This document shows, in pieces, positions 44,501-54,414 of a stretch of DNA of 64,000 bases (position 1 is the first letter of the stretch; the number at the start of each line of letters is the position of its first letter). The DNA comes from Tetragonia tetragonoides (Eukaryota > Streptophyta > Magnoliopsida > Caryophyllales > Aizoaceae): NCBI GenBank assembly GCA_038025085.1, contig CM076139.1:54602807-54666806 (forward strand), given 5' to 3'. Both the position numbers and the translations under genes were made by a program. Under the pieces are notes generated by a model that saw only the letters and a list, made by a program, of their open reading frames with translations, searched no databases and had not been told where the DNA came from.

Positions 44501-45323
44501 TATTTTTCATTAGCTTCATTAAAATGATGTCTTGCTACTGCTGAGGTCACAAAATTTGCACTGATGTTGACATCTTTTGACTTCTTTTTTTCTGGTTTGA
44601 TATGGTATCTTCCCCGAGTGAGATTTTTTGTATTGATTTGATGTGTCTGTTCAGGCTCGTCAGGCTTACCTAATTGGCAACAAAGCATTGGCTAAGGAAC
44701 TAAGTGTGAAGGGACAGCTGCACAACATGCAGATGAAGGCAGCTCATAATAAAGCTCAGGAATCTATATATCGCCAGAGGTTTGTTGTTTCATAATGTCA
44801 TCCCAGCGCCCCTTTTCAAGCTTCCCTCAGATATTGGAATGTAATTGTGCACATCTCTATTATGATATGGTGGTTAGCCATTATTTTTGGTTGGATTTAC
44901 TTCTATGGCAAGTGGAGAGCCCAGAGCGTGACATTGGAGTATACTGTGTCTGGATTATCTAGTTGATTCTTGATCTTTCACTTGAGCATTTTCCTGACCC
45001 ATTTCAAGGTACTTTGCAGAAACTCAATTGGTCCAGACCTGCAGGGTGGTGGGAGAAGCCATGAGAAGATGATAGACCTGCATGGGCTCCATGTTAATGA
45101 AGCTATTCATGTACTGAGGCATGAGCTCAGTGTCCTGAGGAATGCAGCAAGGTCATCTGGGCAGCGGTTACATGTTTACATCTGTGTCGGGACAGGACAC
45201 CATACAAGAGGTTCTCGGACCCCTGCAAGACTTCCTATCTCTGTCCAGCGCTACCTGCTTGAAGAGGAGGGTTTAGAGTATGCTGAACCGCAGCCTGGGC
45301 TCCTTCGTGTTGTGCTATACTGA
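38504..45323 (+). CDS. CID7: CID7-like protein: PAM2 motif, CUE domain, DUF1771 and SMR domain
   Basis: Exons: 38504-39298, 42019-42472, 42546-42616, 44655-44779, 45020-45323. All are GT-AG and in phase, giving 1749 nt or 582 aa (the Arabidopsis protein is near 570). Residues about 20-35 (ILNPHAAEFVPFSLRG) are a PAM2 motif, which binds the MLLE domain of poly(A)-binding protein. Residues about 228-265 (PVEFLALQFPGFAAESLAEV) form a CUE-like ubiquitin-binding domain. The region from about 425 (ARDHARIRNAYFEQARQAYL) is DUF1771. The last 85 residues (MIDLHGLHVNEAI, then VYICVGTGHHTRG) are an SMR domain, often nucleic-acid binding or nicking. A role in mRNA regulation is likely but unproven. Intron 1 (2.7 kb) has collected one truncated LINE and three SINE copies. 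Confidence 0.93.
39649..39786 (+). mobile_element. SINE in CID7 intron 1 (copy 1)
   Basis: It has the same head (AACCCTAAGTAGGTAGCTCA), CCTCTGAGATTTG block and tail (CCATGTTATCTAAAAAAG) as the GCR1 copy. The flanks ATTGGAAGCAT and ATTGAAAGCAT look like a target duplication with one change. Confidence 0.8.
40884..41157 (+). mobile_element. 5'-truncated LINE in CID7 intron 1
   Basis: It encodes only RCIWSERM-like end sequence and the 3'UTR with TTGTCCTCTTAGGATGTAAT, ending CTTTATC. It is flanked by a 12-bp duplication TAAGAAAACTAG (40872-40883 and 41158-41169). It belongs to the same family as the element at 1-262, with a 3' end like that of the LINE at 20445-25985. Confidence 0.85.
41317..41392 (+). 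mobile_element. 5'-truncated SINE in CID7 intron 1 (copy 2)
   Basis: Only the 3' half is present (CTGGAGGTTTTCCTGGTC to GTTATCTAAAAAAAA). The flanks AAATACCCGTGTG (41304-41316) and AAATACCCATGTG (41393-41405) are a 13-bp target duplication with one mismatch, so the truncation happened at insertion. Confidence 0.85.
41770..41921 (+). mobile_element. SINE in CID7 intron 1 (copy 3)
   Basis: Full-length head AACCCTGAGTGGGTAGCTCA with a tRNA-like A box (TAGCTCAACTGG) and B box (GGTTCAAGACTCC); tail CATGTTACCTAAACAAT. It is flanked by TTGGTGTATCATGGC (41755-41769) and TTGGTGTATCACGGC (41922-41936). Confidence 0.9.
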
Positions 45324-45890
45324 ACTAGGGTAAGAAGTGTATTTTTAGGAATTTTTTGTTGACACAGCAGAAATGATCCGTCAGTCTTTGCAATCATCAT
45401 TCTTGTGCATCTGTACATGGAAGAAAATGGAAGGAAAGATGTAGTCTATCTCAGGTGAAAGGGGAAAATATAAAAAAGAAAGAAAAGGAGAAAAGGAAAA
45501 TGGCCAAAGGGAAGGGCAAAATGTTGATAGTTAAGAGAGGAGGGAAAGTTGGAGGCAGGCATGTATCATTTATGTTGGATGGTTGGTAGCACTTGCAGCA
45601 ATATATTTTGTTAGTCGATCGGTACATACATCACCCGATCGTCTGTAACAATACCACACCTTCCCCAACTTTGTTTTTGGTTAATTTTGTATGCATATTT
45701 TGTTACTTTGTTACAAATCCTCTCCTCCCAAGAGGTCTCTCAGATGTACCCAATAGAATATAGTATTTGAATTACAAACCAAATTCTTCTAGTGTATAGT
45801 CAGTCTCTCAGTTGGTGTACTTTTATTTATTTATTGTTGGTTATGAATGTTTTTATTTATTTATTTATTTATTTTTTATCTCGGATATGA
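45324..45890 (+). other. CID7 3' flank and probable 3'UTR
   Basis: Probable CID7-like 3'UTR followed by AT-rich sequence with a TTTA tract near 45820-45875. Nothing else is recognised. Confidence 0.4.
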
Positions 45891-46587
45891 TAGGGGGTGA
45901 GCGCAACCGGGTACCCACCGGGTATTGCACTATCCGGAATTGGAATTGGATCTGCCGGTTTCTAATTCTCAGGAATTGGAATTGGAATTGGTTGTACCGG
46001 ACACCGGTTCCTAATTCCTAAGAATTGGAATTGGATCCATCGGGTACCCATCGGTTCCTGTGTACCCACGAGTTCCATATAAAATCCAAATGTAACTTTT
46101 GTTTGCTCAAATAAAACCAATTTTTGAGAAGATGCACAAGAAACTAAGGACAATTTTTTTAGCTCGTAAGACTAATAGAAGCCAAATCATGAACTTGAGA
46201 AAAAACGGTAGCAAGTAAAGATAAGAGTTGTTGCCTGTTAGTCTTTAAAAACATTCAGCATAGTAATACAACAAGTCATTTTTTGCAACCTCACTAGCAG
46301 ATATTTAGTTAGACAATGACATCATTAGTGAGAATAGCTCAAAAAGTTATTTTTTCTTTTCAAGCAGTAAGTATTTTTATCTCACCATGGACAAGTAGAT
46401 AATAGTACAACTATTGATTTTCACTGGGTATCCTACCGGTTTCGATTCCTAAAAGTTAGGAATTGGAATTAGAATAGTTGGTATTGGTTCCCATTTTTCG
46501 GAATTGGAATTGGTTAGTTCCGAAATCACCGATTCTGAACCGATTCCAGTTCCAATATTGAGTATCCAGATTTTCTGCTCACTCCTA
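45891..46587. mobile_element. hAT-like MITE with GGAATT-type internal repeats
   Basis: The ends TAGGGGGTGAGC and GCTCACTCCTA are inverted copies with one mismatch. Near both ends the interior consists of degenerate GGAATTGGAATTGG and CCGGTTCC/GGTACC phrases, with about 350 bp of AT-rich DNA between them. GATATGA precedes the left end and GATATAA follows the right end, a possible short duplication. Confidence 0.6.
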
Positions 46588-49500
46588 GATATAAGTGTTT
46601 TCCCGCAGGAAAACCAATGATATCCGCCAAGAGCCAAACAATATATGGTCGCCCAATTTTTCAAGTTCGCAAACCATTAAGCCATTTAATTTCAAGTCCT
46701 TCACCATTTCAATGTTTTTTTCTTTCTAAATAAAAACCGAATATATTATTTCAATGAAAGAACTTCTACAAATTACAAGCATATGAGATAATCTCGATGA
46801 GCAAAAATTTAAGAATTCATATTGATTGATCATATATCTAACATGGCTTCTGTTCTGTGTTAATTCTACATCTATTTTACGATACTACTAAGATCATCTC
46901 TCAGATTTTCACGGAATTATGAATTGAGAAGTGCCATATGTAATCTCATAATTGACTTTTCAGTCTCGAAAACGACGCTTTGATTATGGATAACTATAAT
47001 TTTATATGTATAAAAATTATATAAATGTGTTATTTTGAAATTTTTATTTAAAAAAAAATCTGATAATAGTATTTTTACTTTTAAATTATTATTATTATAT
47101 ATATATATATATTTTTAATTAATGGTTAAAATCTATGAACTTTGACCTCAAAAAATCAAATGGAAAGAAAAATTTAAAAAGGAATGGAGTATGATTGTAA
47201 TTAAAACCTACCATAATCAGGAAGTGGAAAAGATGGCGGTGGTGGTGGCGGTTAGAGGATTGGCTGGAGGAATACATGTCTTTTTTTTATATTACTTACC
47301 AATTCAATGGTGTTTTTTTTTTTTGGAATCAAATTGACCGGTTCTATGTAAAGAAGAAAGATCATTTTTTTGCTAAATCAATTCCAATATAAAATGAAAT
47401 ATATTAAAAAAAAATAATATACAAAAATTAACTTAAATCTAACAAAATAAATTTACTGTAGTTGTCTTGGATTCTAGGTTTTATGAAATCAATATAAAGG
47501 TGGATAATACTATCTGTATATAATATTTATTAATTTTGAAAAAGCAAAATCAGCCCTTAAACGAGAGTTGGCCTATCTAATATTTATCAACAAGTCGGTA
47601 ACAGACCAACAAGATCGTAGGACACAAAAGTCCTAAGTTTGCCCTAAAATCTGTTGTAGAATTTGCCTCATATTTTTTTTTACTCGTCAAAATTTGCCTC
47701 ACATAAGCATTGAAGAACTTCCACATTCTAAAAGAAATGAAGATCTTTCTTAATCAATGTATATATATAAACCTGTCATTTTTCGAGCCTTTTGAGACAT
47801 GCCACATAGGCAAAGATATTAAAAAATTAAAATGCTTAAATAGAGTTTAATAATAATGAAAATAGATAATAGAGTTTTGGATAAGAGAAAAGGCTAGAGT
47901 TCTACTTTGTTTAATAATAAACAATAAGATAAATAGAGTTTGGATAAGAGAAAAGATTAGAGTTCTAATTTCATTAAAATGTATTTACAGTTGCATCTTA
48001 TAGAACACATGACTTTTTATTCAAGTTTCAAATATTCAAATTTCTTAGACCATTACAAAGAGCACGAAATATACGTTAAAATAAGACCCATTTTGATTAT
48101 GGTAATATATATTTACAAATTATCAATCAATCATCCATGTCTATATGTAAAGTTTTCCTTTTTTTTAAAGAGTTTTGAGGCATGCCAATGCATATAGGCA
48201 AAAAATAATAATAATAATAGAAATACAAATATTTAAGCAAAAATTAGTAATAGGAGGAAGTACCACGGGTAATACAAATTTTTTTAAAGTTTTAGAGTTT
48301 GGTTTTGCTACAATTATAGTACAACCTATACAAAGGATAACTTTAAAAAGGCCAAGGATAATAGGAAACTAATAAAAACCAGATAAATTGTCCTCTCAAG
48401 TATTCAAGGTTGATTAGCTTCTAAATTATAAGAACGTATGTTGCCACCATGTTTCCTTAGTTTTTCTTTCACTAAATTATTGCAGACCTTTTAATATTAG
48501 ATTGACATCTAAAAGTCACACTTCAAGAGTCCTAAAAATAGTTGATCACCTAAAGGAAAATTGGGAGAGAAGAAAAAATGCTACACATATTATTTACATC
48601 CCACGGCAATACCTCCAAGTAAAATGATAGAGGTTTTTTTTTTTTTCTAACAAATGAAAAGCTTTATCTTTAGACTCCATGAATAATAAAAACTATATTA
48701 TTGATATCATGCGTCTATTGTCATATAAATAACATGACAATAATTGTTCTACACTCCACTGATCGTCTGACCCTGTTATGTTCTTTATAATAATGATGAT
48801 ATGTAACCTCTGGTCTTAGCTTATTATTTAAAGTCCAGTATATAGATTTGTGTTCATGTTTTTCCTTTTAACATGTTAATTGGTTTATTTTTCATACTTA
48901 TAAGCATAATACACACATACTAATGATGATATTTTAATACCTTGACAGATTGTTACAAGTCGGGTCATAGTATTTCCACTTACATACATTGCTATATGTA
49001 CAGATCACAAAGGTATTTGTTCTCTACCTACTATGCTCATGCTAGAGTTACATAAAGGTAGGTATTTCGGTTGAATTATGCTCTAAAAATAATTAAATTA
49101 AATTATTAGTGAAAACTATTTAGTGGCAATAGCTATTTCCTAAGAATTAGGAGTAGTGAGGTTAGTGGAGTTAAATGGTTAGTGGTGTTAGTGGGCATGT
49201 ACCCATGTTAAGTTAGCCTATATAAGTAGATATTGTAGTCATTTGTTAATTGGAATGGAGTTCAGTAAATTGAGTTTATAAAGCTGCATATATTATCATG
49301 TCCATTTTCCCAACAATTTCTTTTTTGTATAGGATATAATTTAGCCTTTATTTTATGTGATTAGAATTTAGCATGTATGTGAGGATTCCTCTTTATTTGT
49401 TTGGTTTGCATCACTATTGCTACTATGAAGGGCTAACATAGCAACAATGTTGGTATCGAGATGTATACAGGCATTGAGTCGTTCTCCCTTACTTCTTTTT

Positions 49501-49930
49501 TCTTTTAACTTTCCCTTGACTCTGAAAAATTACATTCTAAAAGTCATAGGCATAAGTCATAGTTGGATCTTAAACTCTTCCTACCCTTTTTTTTCGGAGC
49601 ATTAATATTTTACCAATCAAAGTCCTAAGAGTATGTCATTGTGAGTATTATTTCTTTTTGTGTTTGAAGGAGAGGGAATTTATTTAATGGAGATAATTGA
49701 CTTCAACTATTTAATGGAGAATTTGTGTATTATACAAGGAAACATTTGTTAAATTAGATTAAACGAGACAAAGTTAAGCTTTGTACTTTTTTTTTTTCTG
49801 CTAAACAAGTTTTATTTGAACTTGATTGATAACTATGAATGTGAATATCAAGCACAGATGTAAGAGTGCTTACATATTTTCACTATTGGTTTTGTGTTAA
49901 TCGTGAATTGAAACTAATGGATCAGTGGCC
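46588..49930. other. 3.3 kb of AT-rich intergenic DNA, no gene seen
   Basis: Very AT-rich. A local duplication of GGATAAGAGAAAAG..TTAGAGTTCTA lies at about 47877-47965. A segment near 49090-49315 with CCTATATAAGTAGATATTGTAG has the look of an LTR promoter region, but no second LTR or target duplication could be found. No coding frame above about 70 residues has any family feature. Confidence 0.4.
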
Positions 49931-50363
49931 TAGGATTGTTCATAACCGGATATCTGAAATTTCGGATAGTGAATTTTGATATCCGAATATCCGTATCCGA
50001 AATTTCAGATTCGGATATTCGGATATCATATTTTAATTGACTTTAATTTGGTTATTTTTCGGATATTTTCGGATATCCGAATCCAAAAGTATCCAAAAAT
50101 TATCCATAAAATCCAAAAAAATTGGATATTTTTCGGATAGTTTCGGATATCTCGGATATCCGTATCCGAAAAATATCTGAAATTACGATTTTTCGGATAT
50201 TTCGGATATCCGAAATTTTCAAAGTTGATATCCAAATCCGTATCTGAAATTTTGGATATCCGCTTTTCGAATATCCGAAAATTCAGATATCCATTTTTTC
50301 GGATATTTTCGGATCAAATTTTCGAATCAAATGCTCGGATACGGATTCTTTTGAACCGCCCTA
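49931..50363. mobile_element. hAT-like MITE filled with GGATATCCGAA repeats
   Basis: The ends TAGGATTGTTCA and TGAACCGCCCTA form an imperfect inverted pair. The flanks CAGTGGCC and CATAGGCC may be a decayed 8-bp target duplication. The 430-bp interior is a dense, degenerate array of TCGGATATC / GATATCCGAA in both orientations. Translated frames in it (YPKNRNFRYFSD-like) are repeat artefacts. Confidence 0.6.
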
Positions 50364-50570
50364 CATAGGCCCATGGCATGGAAGCATCAAGATTCAAGCA
50401 TGCTTCATATTAAAAGGATTCTTGAAGTTAGGAGGCACCAATATAACCGAATAGCATGCAAAACTAGATGTGCATAAGGAGACAGCTAGCTAGGACCGTA
50501 GTTAATAGAATAGGGAGTCTTGACGAAATAGAGTTCTTAGATCTTACTGCATATTGATATTAGCTTAATC

Positions 50571-50722
50571 ACACAAACTTTTATAAGACGGGTTTTCTAT
50601 AATTTTTGGTGAGACGGACTTCAATTTTCAATGAAATAAGGGTCACTGCTCTCCATAAGTGATCTTCTACATTACTAAATAGTGACCACATTTTTTTGTG
50701 AGTTAGTCTCACACAAAACTTA
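50571..50722 (-). repeat. GTGTGAGACC repeat family, copy 1 (inverted)
   Basis: On the minus strand it gives TTTTGTGTGAGACTAACTCA, then AGTGACC, a TTCA block, TCTCACCAAA and a GTCTTATAAAAGTTTGTGTG end. Three more copies lie at 51371-51520, 54091-54240 and 54262-54414. Confidence 0.7.
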
Positions 50723-50906
50723 ACGTAGCTTAATTAAGATATACGTGTATATCTTCTTAAAAGGGTAAAAAAGAGATTAATCTGTGAAATCGAAGAGTAC
50801 ACAATTTTATTTTATTATATATAGGTCTAAAGATATACATCATGATGACAAGCAAATATATTCCAACCTAATTTTTTAATGAGATTGAAATCCCACGTTC
50901 ATAATA

Positions 50907-51285
50907 GGGCAAATTGGCGAAAACTTCCAAAAAGTTTGGAGTTTTTGGTTAGAACACCCAAACATTTTCAACTTTGGCAAGTACCCCCAAACAAAATGGA
51001 AAAACCTTGTAATTCCCCCCAACCTTGCTTTTTCGGCCACTTTAAAAAAAAATTGCCCCATTTTGCCCTCATGTGCTTTGCACGTGATCATTAATTGGAG
51101 TCAGCAATTAATGATCACGTGGAAAGCACGTGAGGGCAAAAGGGGGCCAAAATGTTTTAAAATGGCTGATTGGGGGGACTTACAAAGCTTTTTTATTTTC
51201 TTTGGGGGTACTGGCCAAAGTTGAAAATGTTTGGGTGTTCTAGCCAAAAAGTCCAAACTTCTTAGGAGTTTTCGCCAATTTGCCC
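50907..51285. mobile_element. Foldback MULE-type MITE, 379 bp
   Basis: It starts GGGCAAATTGGCGAAAACTT and ends with its inverted copy CGCCAATTTGCCC. Most of the two halves (about 180 bp each) are complementary, meeting at TGATCATTAATTGG..AATTAATGATCA. The flanks are a perfect 9-bp duplication TTCATAATA (50898-50906 and 51286-51294), as Mutator-like transposases make. The open frames on both strands here are mirror images caused by the palindrome. Confidence 0.9.
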
Positions 51286-51370
51286 TTCATAATATAAGCT
51301 CACTTATTCCCGAAGCATAACCCCATGGTACATCAACAATTAAATTACATTTCCAAGTTTTGTGTTACGA

Positions 51371-51520
51371 GTAAGTTTTGTGTGAGACCAACTCATAGAA
51401 AAATAGGGTTATTTTTGAGTAACGTAGGGGTACTTATGGTGAGCAGTGACCCTTACTTCATTGAAAAGTGACCCTCATCTCACCAAAAGTTACAAAAAAA
51501 CTGTCTTATAGAAGTTTTTG
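51371..51520 (+). repeat. GTGTGAGACC repeat family, copy 2
   Basis: It starts AGTTTTGTGTGAGACCAACT and ends GTCTTATAGAAGTTTTTG; it is colinear with copies 3 and 4. The two ends are weakly inverted (AAGTTTTGTGTGAGAC against GTCTTATAGAAGTTTTT reversed), which suggests a short non-autonomous element. Confidence 0.65.
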
Positions 51521-51673
51521 TATTGTATTACTCTAAAAAAAATTAGAGAATAACTAGAATTTGGTCATTAGGACTCGATAAGATAAACCCGTTCCTTAAC
51601 TAATCACATCACAAAATGTCTATATGAATCCCAAATTTTCCACCGAGTCCCAACTCCCACCCGTCGCCCAACA

Positions 51674-51765
51674 ATCGCCTTTTGCTTTCGATGAAGGTTG
51701 TCATTGCGAAGCTACAGTAATCGCCTTTTGCTTTCGATCAAGGTTGTCATTGCGAAGCTATAGTA
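51674..51765. repeat. 46-bp tandem duplication
   Basis: Two head-to-tail units beginning ATCGCCTTTTGCTTTCGAT and ending GAAGCTAYAGTA, differing at a few positions. Confidence 0.75.
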
Positions 51766-51799
51766 AAGGTGCACGGAGTCTTACCGTCTAGCCATTGGT

Positions 51800-51955
51800 A
51801 TTCCGTATCTATTAGGAATATAGAAATAGTTGTAAATATGACAATAATTTTGTGTATCTTGCAAATTTATATCTTCTGTAAATAGTTTTGTATTGGCCTA
51901 TATATACAGGCTTTCTCCTTAATGAAAGTAACGCAGTGGGAATTTAATTTCACCG
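51800..51955 (+). repeat. Possible solo-LTR or TRIM fragment
   Basis: The phrases GTAAATATGACAATAA, CCTATATATACAGGC and CTTAATGAAAGTAACGCAGT have the layout of a short plant copia-type LTR (promoter, then transcript end). No internal domain, primer site or clear duplication was found, so this is tentative. Confidence 0.3.
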
Positions 51956-52021
51956 GGTCCATGTTGAACAACCTCCGTAATTATTTTTTTCCAGGAAAAA
52001 CAAAGTTTTCAATAATTTAAA

Positions 52022-53603
52022 GCGCAATTTGGTGAAAACCACCTTAACAATTACACACCTTTTGTTCAGTACCCCCTGAACTCTTGCTATTTGTTCAGTA
52101 CCACCTTTAATGTTACAAACGCCGTGGAAGTCACACCTTAAATGAATTTCCGACCAAATCCAAAAAATTTCTTCCCATTTTACCCTCACGTGACTTTTAA
52201 GTGATTTGACCAAATAATTAAATAAATAAAAAATAAAAAATATAAATATAAATAACTAAAGCTAAACTAAAACAAATGAGCAGCATGACTCAAACTCCAT
52301 CTACGTGCACTATCTCTCTCTCTCTCTCTCTCAAGCTCGTCATTAATGGCGACAAGAACTCAGCAAACCCATGGCCGCGATGAAGTATCCGTGCGCTCTC
52401 TCTCTCTCTCTCTCTCTCTCAAGCTCGTACCCATCTCCATCTCTCTCTCAAGCTCTGAAGATCGTCATTAATGGCGACAAGAACTCAGCGAAGCCATGGC
52501 CGCGATGAAGTTAAAGGTTGTCGACCACCATTTTTGGCCGGCGACCACATATCGAGCTCTCAAGCCACCGATTTGTAGTTTCCGGCCATGAACCATGGTC
52601 GGCGACTCTACAATTTCTGATTAATCTCGAGCGAGCTTTAATGGCCATGCATGAGCTTTAGAAGCTCCGATCTGCCGATTCCAAGCTAAGCTTCTCCTTC
52701 TTTCTTTTTAATTTTTTCCCTTTTTGTCTTAATTTTCGGTTTTGTTTCAGAATTTCTCGTTTGAATGTCAGACCGGCGAAATCGATTTCAAGATGTCGAT
52801 CTCGATTCTGAGAATTTTGAGCTCCTAAGGAATCAAAATTTGAGCTTGATTTTGAAGGTTTTGAGTTCAATTTTGTGTAATTGTTTGTTTAATTGTTTAT
52901 TTAGTTTAGTTTTTCATTTTTTTTTAGTTTGGTCAAATCGAAGAGCTTGATGATGGAAGATGAGGAGACGATTTGTGTCGGAATTTGAGGAGAGAGAATA
53001 GCGGTGATGAAGATGGGCGAAATTGTTGTTCCCACAAAGAAGTTCTACTCAACTTTAATTTTTTTTTTTTCTGGCTATGTTCTTCATAATCGAGATAGGA
53101 GAGTTAGGGGCTTAGGAACAGGGGAGGAGAGAGAGCGAACGGGCTGCGATGATGGCTGCAAGAGTGAAGTGTGTTGGCCGGTGGTGGTGGTGGCGTGGGA
53201 TGAGAGAGACTGGTTGAGAAACAGGGGAGGAGAGAGAGAGCTGATGAAATTGGAAAACAGGGGAAGAGAGAGTGGCGAAGTTGCCTGATGTCCATGATGG
53301 AAAACAGGGGAAGAGAGAGAGAGAGAGAGAGCTGAGCGAGAGAATGGGAAGAAATTTTTTGGTCAAATTAGTTTAGTTAGTTAGTTTAATTTAATTAATT
53401 ATTTGGTCAAATTATTTATAAGTCACGGGTTAGACACGTGAGGGTAAAATGGGAAGAAAATTTTTGGATTTGGTCGGAAATTCACTTAAGGTGTGACTTC
53501 CACGGCGTTTGTAACATTAAAGGTGGTACTGAGCAAATAGCAAAAATTCAGGGGGTACTGAACAAAAGGTGTAATTGTTAAGGTGGTTTTCACCAAATTG
53601 CGC
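52022..53603. mobile_element. Mutator-like element with about 200-bp inverted ends
   Basis: The termini GCGCAATTTGGTGAAAACC and its reverse complement open inverted repeats about 200 bp long with high identity (52022-52220 and 53405-53603). The flanks are a perfect 9-bp duplication TAATTTAAA (52013-52021 and 53604-53612). The 1.2-kb interior has no transposase. It includes a tandem duplication (about 52310-52510) of a CT tract followed by ATGGCGACAAGAACTCAGC and CCATGGCCGCGATGAAG. The layout of CT leader plus ATG suggests captured 5' ends of a host gene (Pack-MULE style), though I cannot name it. Confidence 0.9.
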
Positions 53604-53809
53604 TAATTTAAATGAAAGTTGGACTTGTGATAAATAATTTAAGTTTTATTGACGTTATAACTTACTATTTGTCGAATATTTAAAATCGAATGTAACCTTC
53701 TATCCATCTCCAAATATAATTATTTTATTTAATAATGATCCCGTAAATAAATTTTAAAATATGATATTGAAAAATAAATAACAAATAAAATAATGAAAAC
53801 ATATTGAGG

Positions 53810-53842
53810 TTAACCCATGCATCGCACGGGCATGATTACTAG
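53810..53842 (+). mobile_element. Helitron 3' terminus
   Basis: CCCATGCATCGCACGGGC forms a short hairpin, followed after a few bases by ATTACTAGT, so the element ends in CTAG next to a T. This is the classic plant Helitron 3' end. The matching 5' end (TC...) was not found with confidence; AT-rich sequence from about 53613 to the hairpin is probably part of it. Confidence 0.7.
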
Positions 53843-53876
53843 TATCAATAATAATATTGACAGTAATGGCCTGTTC

Positions 53877-54087
53877 TCCTCAAATTCCCCATGAAGTATT
53901 CAGTAAAATTCAGTTCAGTTCAGTAAAAAGAAGTTCAGTTCAGAAAAATTCAGTAGAGTTCGTTAAACCAAAGAACAAAATTACTCTTTATAATTGTAGA
54001 TTCAGTAAAAATAAGTTAAGTTCAGTTCAGTTCAGTTCAGTATTGTGCAGATAAGTTCAGTAAAAAGAAGGTGAAGAGAACAGACCC
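53877..54087. mobile_element. Tourist-like MITE (copy B) filled with CAGTT repeats
   Basis: The ends TGGCCTGTTCTCC and GAGAACAGACCC form an inverted pair, with a TAA duplication on both sides (53874-53876 and 54088-54090), as PIF/Harbinger elements make. The interior is degenerate TTCAGT/AGTTC pentamers and hexamers. Confidence 0.75.
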
Positions 54088-54090
54088 TAA

Positions 54091-54414
54091 GTCTTGTGTC
54101 AGACTAACTCACAAGAAAATTGAGACCACTTTTTAGAAATGTAGGGGTAAGGTTATGGTGAGTAGTGACCATTGTTTCATTGAAAAGTGACCCCCGTCTC
54201 ACCAAAAATTACGGACAGACCGTTTTATAGAAGTTTTTGTGTAATATTTTCTATCGAGCAAATCTTGTGTAAGACCAATTCACAGATAAATGAAGTCACT
54301 ATTTAGATAGGAAGGGATCACTTATTATAACTAGTAGTGACCCTTATTTCACTAAACAGTAAACCTCCTCTCTCCAAACGTTACAATAAAACCGTCTTAT
54401 ACTACTTTTTGTGC
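54091..54414 (+). repeat. GTGTGAGACC repeat family, copies 3 and 4 in tandem
   Basis: Two colinear copies, 54091-54240 (GTCTTGTGTCAGACTAACTC to CGTTTTATAGAAGTTTTTGT) and 54262-54414 (ATCTTGTGTAAGACCAATTC to CGTCTTATACTACTTTTTGT), are separated by 21 bp. Confidence 0.65.

Noticed and set aside
49938..50350. Dense repeats that superficially resemble a CRISPR array
   Set aside because: The repeats are degenerate, overlap in both orientations, have no regular spacers and lie inside an inverted-repeat-ended plant element.
50879..51094. Mirror-image 71-aa frames on both strands
   Set aside because: They arise from the palindromic foldback element, not from genes.
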